Part shown: positions 5,999 to 7,667 of the stretch, in pieces | Numbering within the stretch: position 1 is the first letter of the stretch | Layout: every line of letters starts with the position of its first letter | Origin: Gemmatimonadota bacterium | GTDB lineage: Bacteria > Gemmatimonadota > Gemmatimonadetes > Longimicrobiales > Gaopeijiaceae | Assembly (NCBI GenBank): GCA_016209995.1 | Contig: JACQVC010000194.1 | Span: 1 to 7,667 of the forward strand | Length of the DNA: 7,667 nt | Reading direction: 5' to 3' | The notes under the pieces: model-generated | The model's input: only the letters and a program-made list of their open reading frames with translations | Told to the model about the DNA's origin: nothing | The model's database searches: none | Program-made: the position numbers and the translations under genes

Positions 5999-7156
5999 GT
6001 GGACGCGATGCGTCTCGGGGCCGTCGCTCGCAAGGAGTGGATCCAGCTGCGGCGCGACGTGCGCAGCATGATCCTGGCATTCGTGCTCCCGATGTTTCTC
6101 CTCCTCTTCTTCGGCTACGCCATCCGCTGGGACATCCGCGACATTCCGCTGGCGGTCCTGGATCAGGACGGTAGCCCGCAAAGCCGCGAGCTGGTGGAAG
6201 CGTTCGAGGCCAGCGGCTACTTCAGCGTGAAGGAGCGGCCGGGCGCAGCGCGGGAGGTGGCTGACCTGCTGGCTCGCGGCACCGTGCGCGCGGCGCTGAT
6301 CATCCCGCCGGGTTTCGCTGTGGATCTGGCGGCCGCTGCTGGCTCGGGCGGGGAGGCTGGGGGGGCTGCGGGCACTGACCGGTCGGCGCCCGTACAACTG
6401 CTGCTGGACGGGAGTGACGCGAACACGGCCACGATCTCGCTGGGTTACGCGGACGCGATCGTCGCGCGGTATTCGAGTCGGGTCCTGCTCCAGGGCCGCG
6501 AGGTCGTGCTGCCCGTGCGCGCGGAGCCGAGGGTGTGGTACAACCCGACGCTCGAGAGCGCGAACATGATCGTGCCCGCGCTCGTGGCCGTCATCATGTC
6601 GATCATCGCGGCCATGCTCACGGCGCTGACGATCTCCCGTGAGTGGGAGCGCGGCACCATGGAGCAGCTCGCGTCCACGCCGGTCCACCGCCTCGAGGTC
6701 GTGCTCGGCAAGCTGATTCCTTATCTCGGCATCGGTGCGGTCGATGTCAGCATCGCCGTCGCTGCCGGCATCCTGGTCTTCGGCGTTCCGTTCCGCGGAA
6801 GCGTGCTGCTGCTCGGCGCCCTCACGCTCCTGTTTCTCATTGGCGCGCTGGGAGTGGGCATGTTCATCTCGGCGACGCTCAAGTCGCAGGTGCTGGCGAC
6901 GCAGGCCGCGATCGTGGCTACCTACCTTCCGGCGCTGCTGCTCTCGGGATTCCTGTTCGACATCGCCAGCATGCCGGTCGTGCTGCGGGGCATCACCTAT
7001 ATCGTTCCGGCGCGCTACTACGTCGCGGTGACGCGGGGAATCTTCCTCAAGGGCGTGGGAGCGGACGTCCTCTGGGTGCAGGGACTTTTCATGGCGCTCT
7101 TTGCCGCGGTCGGGCTCGGACTGGCGACCCGCATGTTTCGCAAGGAGATCGGCTGA
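5999..7156 (+). CDS. ABC-2 type permease 1 (YbhS-like)
   Basis: A 385-residue inner-membrane permease. Topology: a cytoplasmic amphipathic start (KEWIQLRRD, 12-20), TM1 about 23-43 (ending FFGYAIRWD), a large extracytoplasmic domain about 44-186, then five helices at about 188-212, 236-262, 267-292, 298-320 and 358-378. YbhS-like motifs are LLLDGSDANTATISLGYADAI (134-154), VWYNP (179-183), REWERGTMEQLASTPV (214-229), LPALLLSGFLFDIASMP (310-326) and YIVPARYYV (334-342). Start: GTG at 5999 with AGGGGG (5986-5991) 7 nt upstream; ATG at 6008, three codons later in frame, is a reasonable alternative. It is separated from ATPase 2 by 42 nt, the only real gap within the transporter genes; nothing else was seen there. 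Oddity: a glycine/alanine-rich insert at about 113-127, absent from the sister permease. It should heterodimerise with the next product to form the membrane core; the substrate cannot be read from sequence. Confidence 0.93.
   Translation: MDAMRLGAVARKEWIQLRRDVRSMILAFVLPMFLLLFFGYAIRWDIRDIPLAVLDQDGSPQSRELVEAFEASGYFSVKERPGAAREVADLLARGTVRAALIIPPGFAVDLAAAAGSGGEAGGAAGTDRSAPVQLLLDGSDANTATISLGYADAIVARYSSRVLLQGREVVLPVRAEPRVWYNPTLESANMIVPALVAVIMSIIAAMLTALTISREWERGTMEQLASTPVHRLEVVLGKLIPYLGIGAVDVSIAVAAGILVFGVPFRGSVLLLGALTLLFLIGALGVGMFISATLKSQVLATQAAIVATYLPALLLSGFLFDIASMPVVLRGITYIVPARYYVAVTRGIFLKGVGADVLWVQGLFMALFAAVGLGLATRMFRKEIG
6346..6365 (+). other. G-rich tract with four G-runs inside permease 1
   Basis: Runs of G at 6346-6348 (3), 6350-6353 (4) and 6359-6365 (7) satisfy a four-by-three G-quadruplex pattern on the coding strand and encode the glycine-rich insert of permease 1. 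The 7-G homopolymer is also a plausible slippage or sequencing-error site, though the reading frame is intact on both sides. The pattern is seen directly; folding in the cell is not shown. Confidence 0.4.
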
Positions 7157-7667
7157 TGGGCGACGCGTCCCTGAGGGTCCGGCAGCTCGTGCGCAAGGAG
7201 CTGCGCCAGATGTTTCGCGATCCGCGCGCCAAGCGGATCATGTTCGGCGCCCCGCTGCTCCAGCTCATCCTCTTCGGCTATGCAGTCAACACGGACGTGC
7301 GCAACGTGGCGCTTTTCGTGGTGGACCACGATGTCACGGCGGAGTCACGCACGCTGGTGGACGCCTTCACGGCGTCGGGTTACTTCCGCGTGGCCGGCCG
7401 CTCCGAGCGGTCACAGGATTTGCAGCGTGCGCTGGATGCCGGCCGCATCGTGGTCGGACTCGAGATTCCGGTCGGCTTCAGCCGCGAGCTGAAGGCGGGC
7501 CGGGGAGCCGTAGTCCAGGTTCTCGTGGACGGAACGAACTCGAACACCGGGACGATCGCCCTGGGATACGCGAACCGCATCGTCCAGCAGTTCGCCTCGC
7601 GACGCACGGGATCGGCCGTAGCCACGGCGACGGGCGTGGATCTGCGCGCGCGCGCGTGGTACAACCC
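7156..7667 (+). CDS. ABC-2 type permease 2 (YbhR-like), 3' end outside the window
   Basis: The first 170 residues of a second ABC-2 permease; the frame is open to the right edge with no stop. Visible: a basic cytoplasmic start VRKELRQMFRDPRAKR (12-27), TM1 about 28-44 (FGAPLLQLILFGYAV) and most of the extracytoplasmic domain, with VDHDVTAESRTLVDAFTASGY (56-76), VLVDGTNSNTGTIALGYANRI (122-142) and the end motif RARAWYN (164-170). The start (RKELxxxxRDP), DGxNSN and WYNP motifs match YbhR. It shares ASGYF, DGxxxNTxTIxLGYA and WYNP with permease 1, so the two are paralogues that should heterodimerise. Start: ATG at 7156 overlaps the upstream TGA by one base, with AAGGAG (7142-7147) 8 nt before it. 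Roughly 200 residues, including the five C-terminal helices, are expected beyond the window. Confidence 0.92.
   Translation, partial: MGDASLRVRQLVRKELRQMFRDPRAKRIMFGAPLLQLILFGYAVNTDVRNVALFVVDHDVTAESRTLVDAFTASGYFRVAGRSERSQDLQRALDAGRIVVGLEIPVGFSRELKAGRGAVVQVLVDGTNSNTGTIALGYANRIVQQFASRRTGSAVATATGVDLRARAWYN

Noticed and set aside
1..7667. Mobile element, CRISPR array, tRNA or rRNA
   Set aside because: No transposase or integrase motifs, terminal inverted repeats, regularly spaced repeats, or recognisable tRNA/rRNA cores were seen on reading both strands.

Overview
The window is GC-rich (roughly two-thirds G+C by eye) bacterial DNA with short intergenic gaps and Shine-Dalgarno-led genes. The combination of a signal-peptide amidohydrolase, a small four-helix membrane protein and a complete RND-independent ABC efflux cluster suggests a Gram-negative, diderm, high-GC soil-type bacterium. 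The small protein and the amidohydrolase start look most like what I remember from Gemmatimonadota or Acidobacteriota. That placement is an inference, not something the sequence proves.

Layout. At 1-214 (minus strand) is the N-terminus of an exported amidohydrolase-like protein, cut by the window edge. A 243-bp divergent spacer follows, with a candidate promoter (332-360). At 458-862 (plus) is a small four-helix membrane protein of unknown function; it may have lost its last eight residues through an amber codon. At 863-1000 is a regulatory gap with a weak hairpin, a promoter (930-957) and a perfect inverted repeat (957-974) overlapping the -10 element. From 1001 to the right edge runs one co-directional cluster: TetR/CecR-like repressor, TolC-like outer-membrane factor, HlyD/YbhG-like periplasmic adaptor, two ABC-2 type ATPases, and two ABC-2 permeases (the second cut by the window edge).

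How the genes fit together. The order and the proteins match the E. coli cecR-ybhGFSR drug-efflux locus, with two differences: the double ATPase YbhF is here two separate, overlapping genes, and a dedicated TolC-like channel is included. Together the products should form a tripartite pump: two permeases in the inner membrane driven by an ATPase heterodimer, an adaptor across the periplasm, and a channel in the outer membrane. The repressor very likely controls the whole run from the operator at 957-974. Junctions are tight: 4-bp ATGA overlaps at 3065 and 4054, an 11-bp overlap at 5015, and a 1-bp overlap at 7156. The exceptions are a 55-nt repressor/channel gap, which holds a 14-bp hairpin, and a 42-nt gap before the first permease.

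I see no undescribed system. The points most worth a second look are the operator/promoter overlap, the intercistronic hairpin at 1621-1669, the segregation of ATPase motif defects into one composite ATP site, the split YbhF with a 16-bp repeat shared by both halves, and the possible nonsense codon at 860-862.
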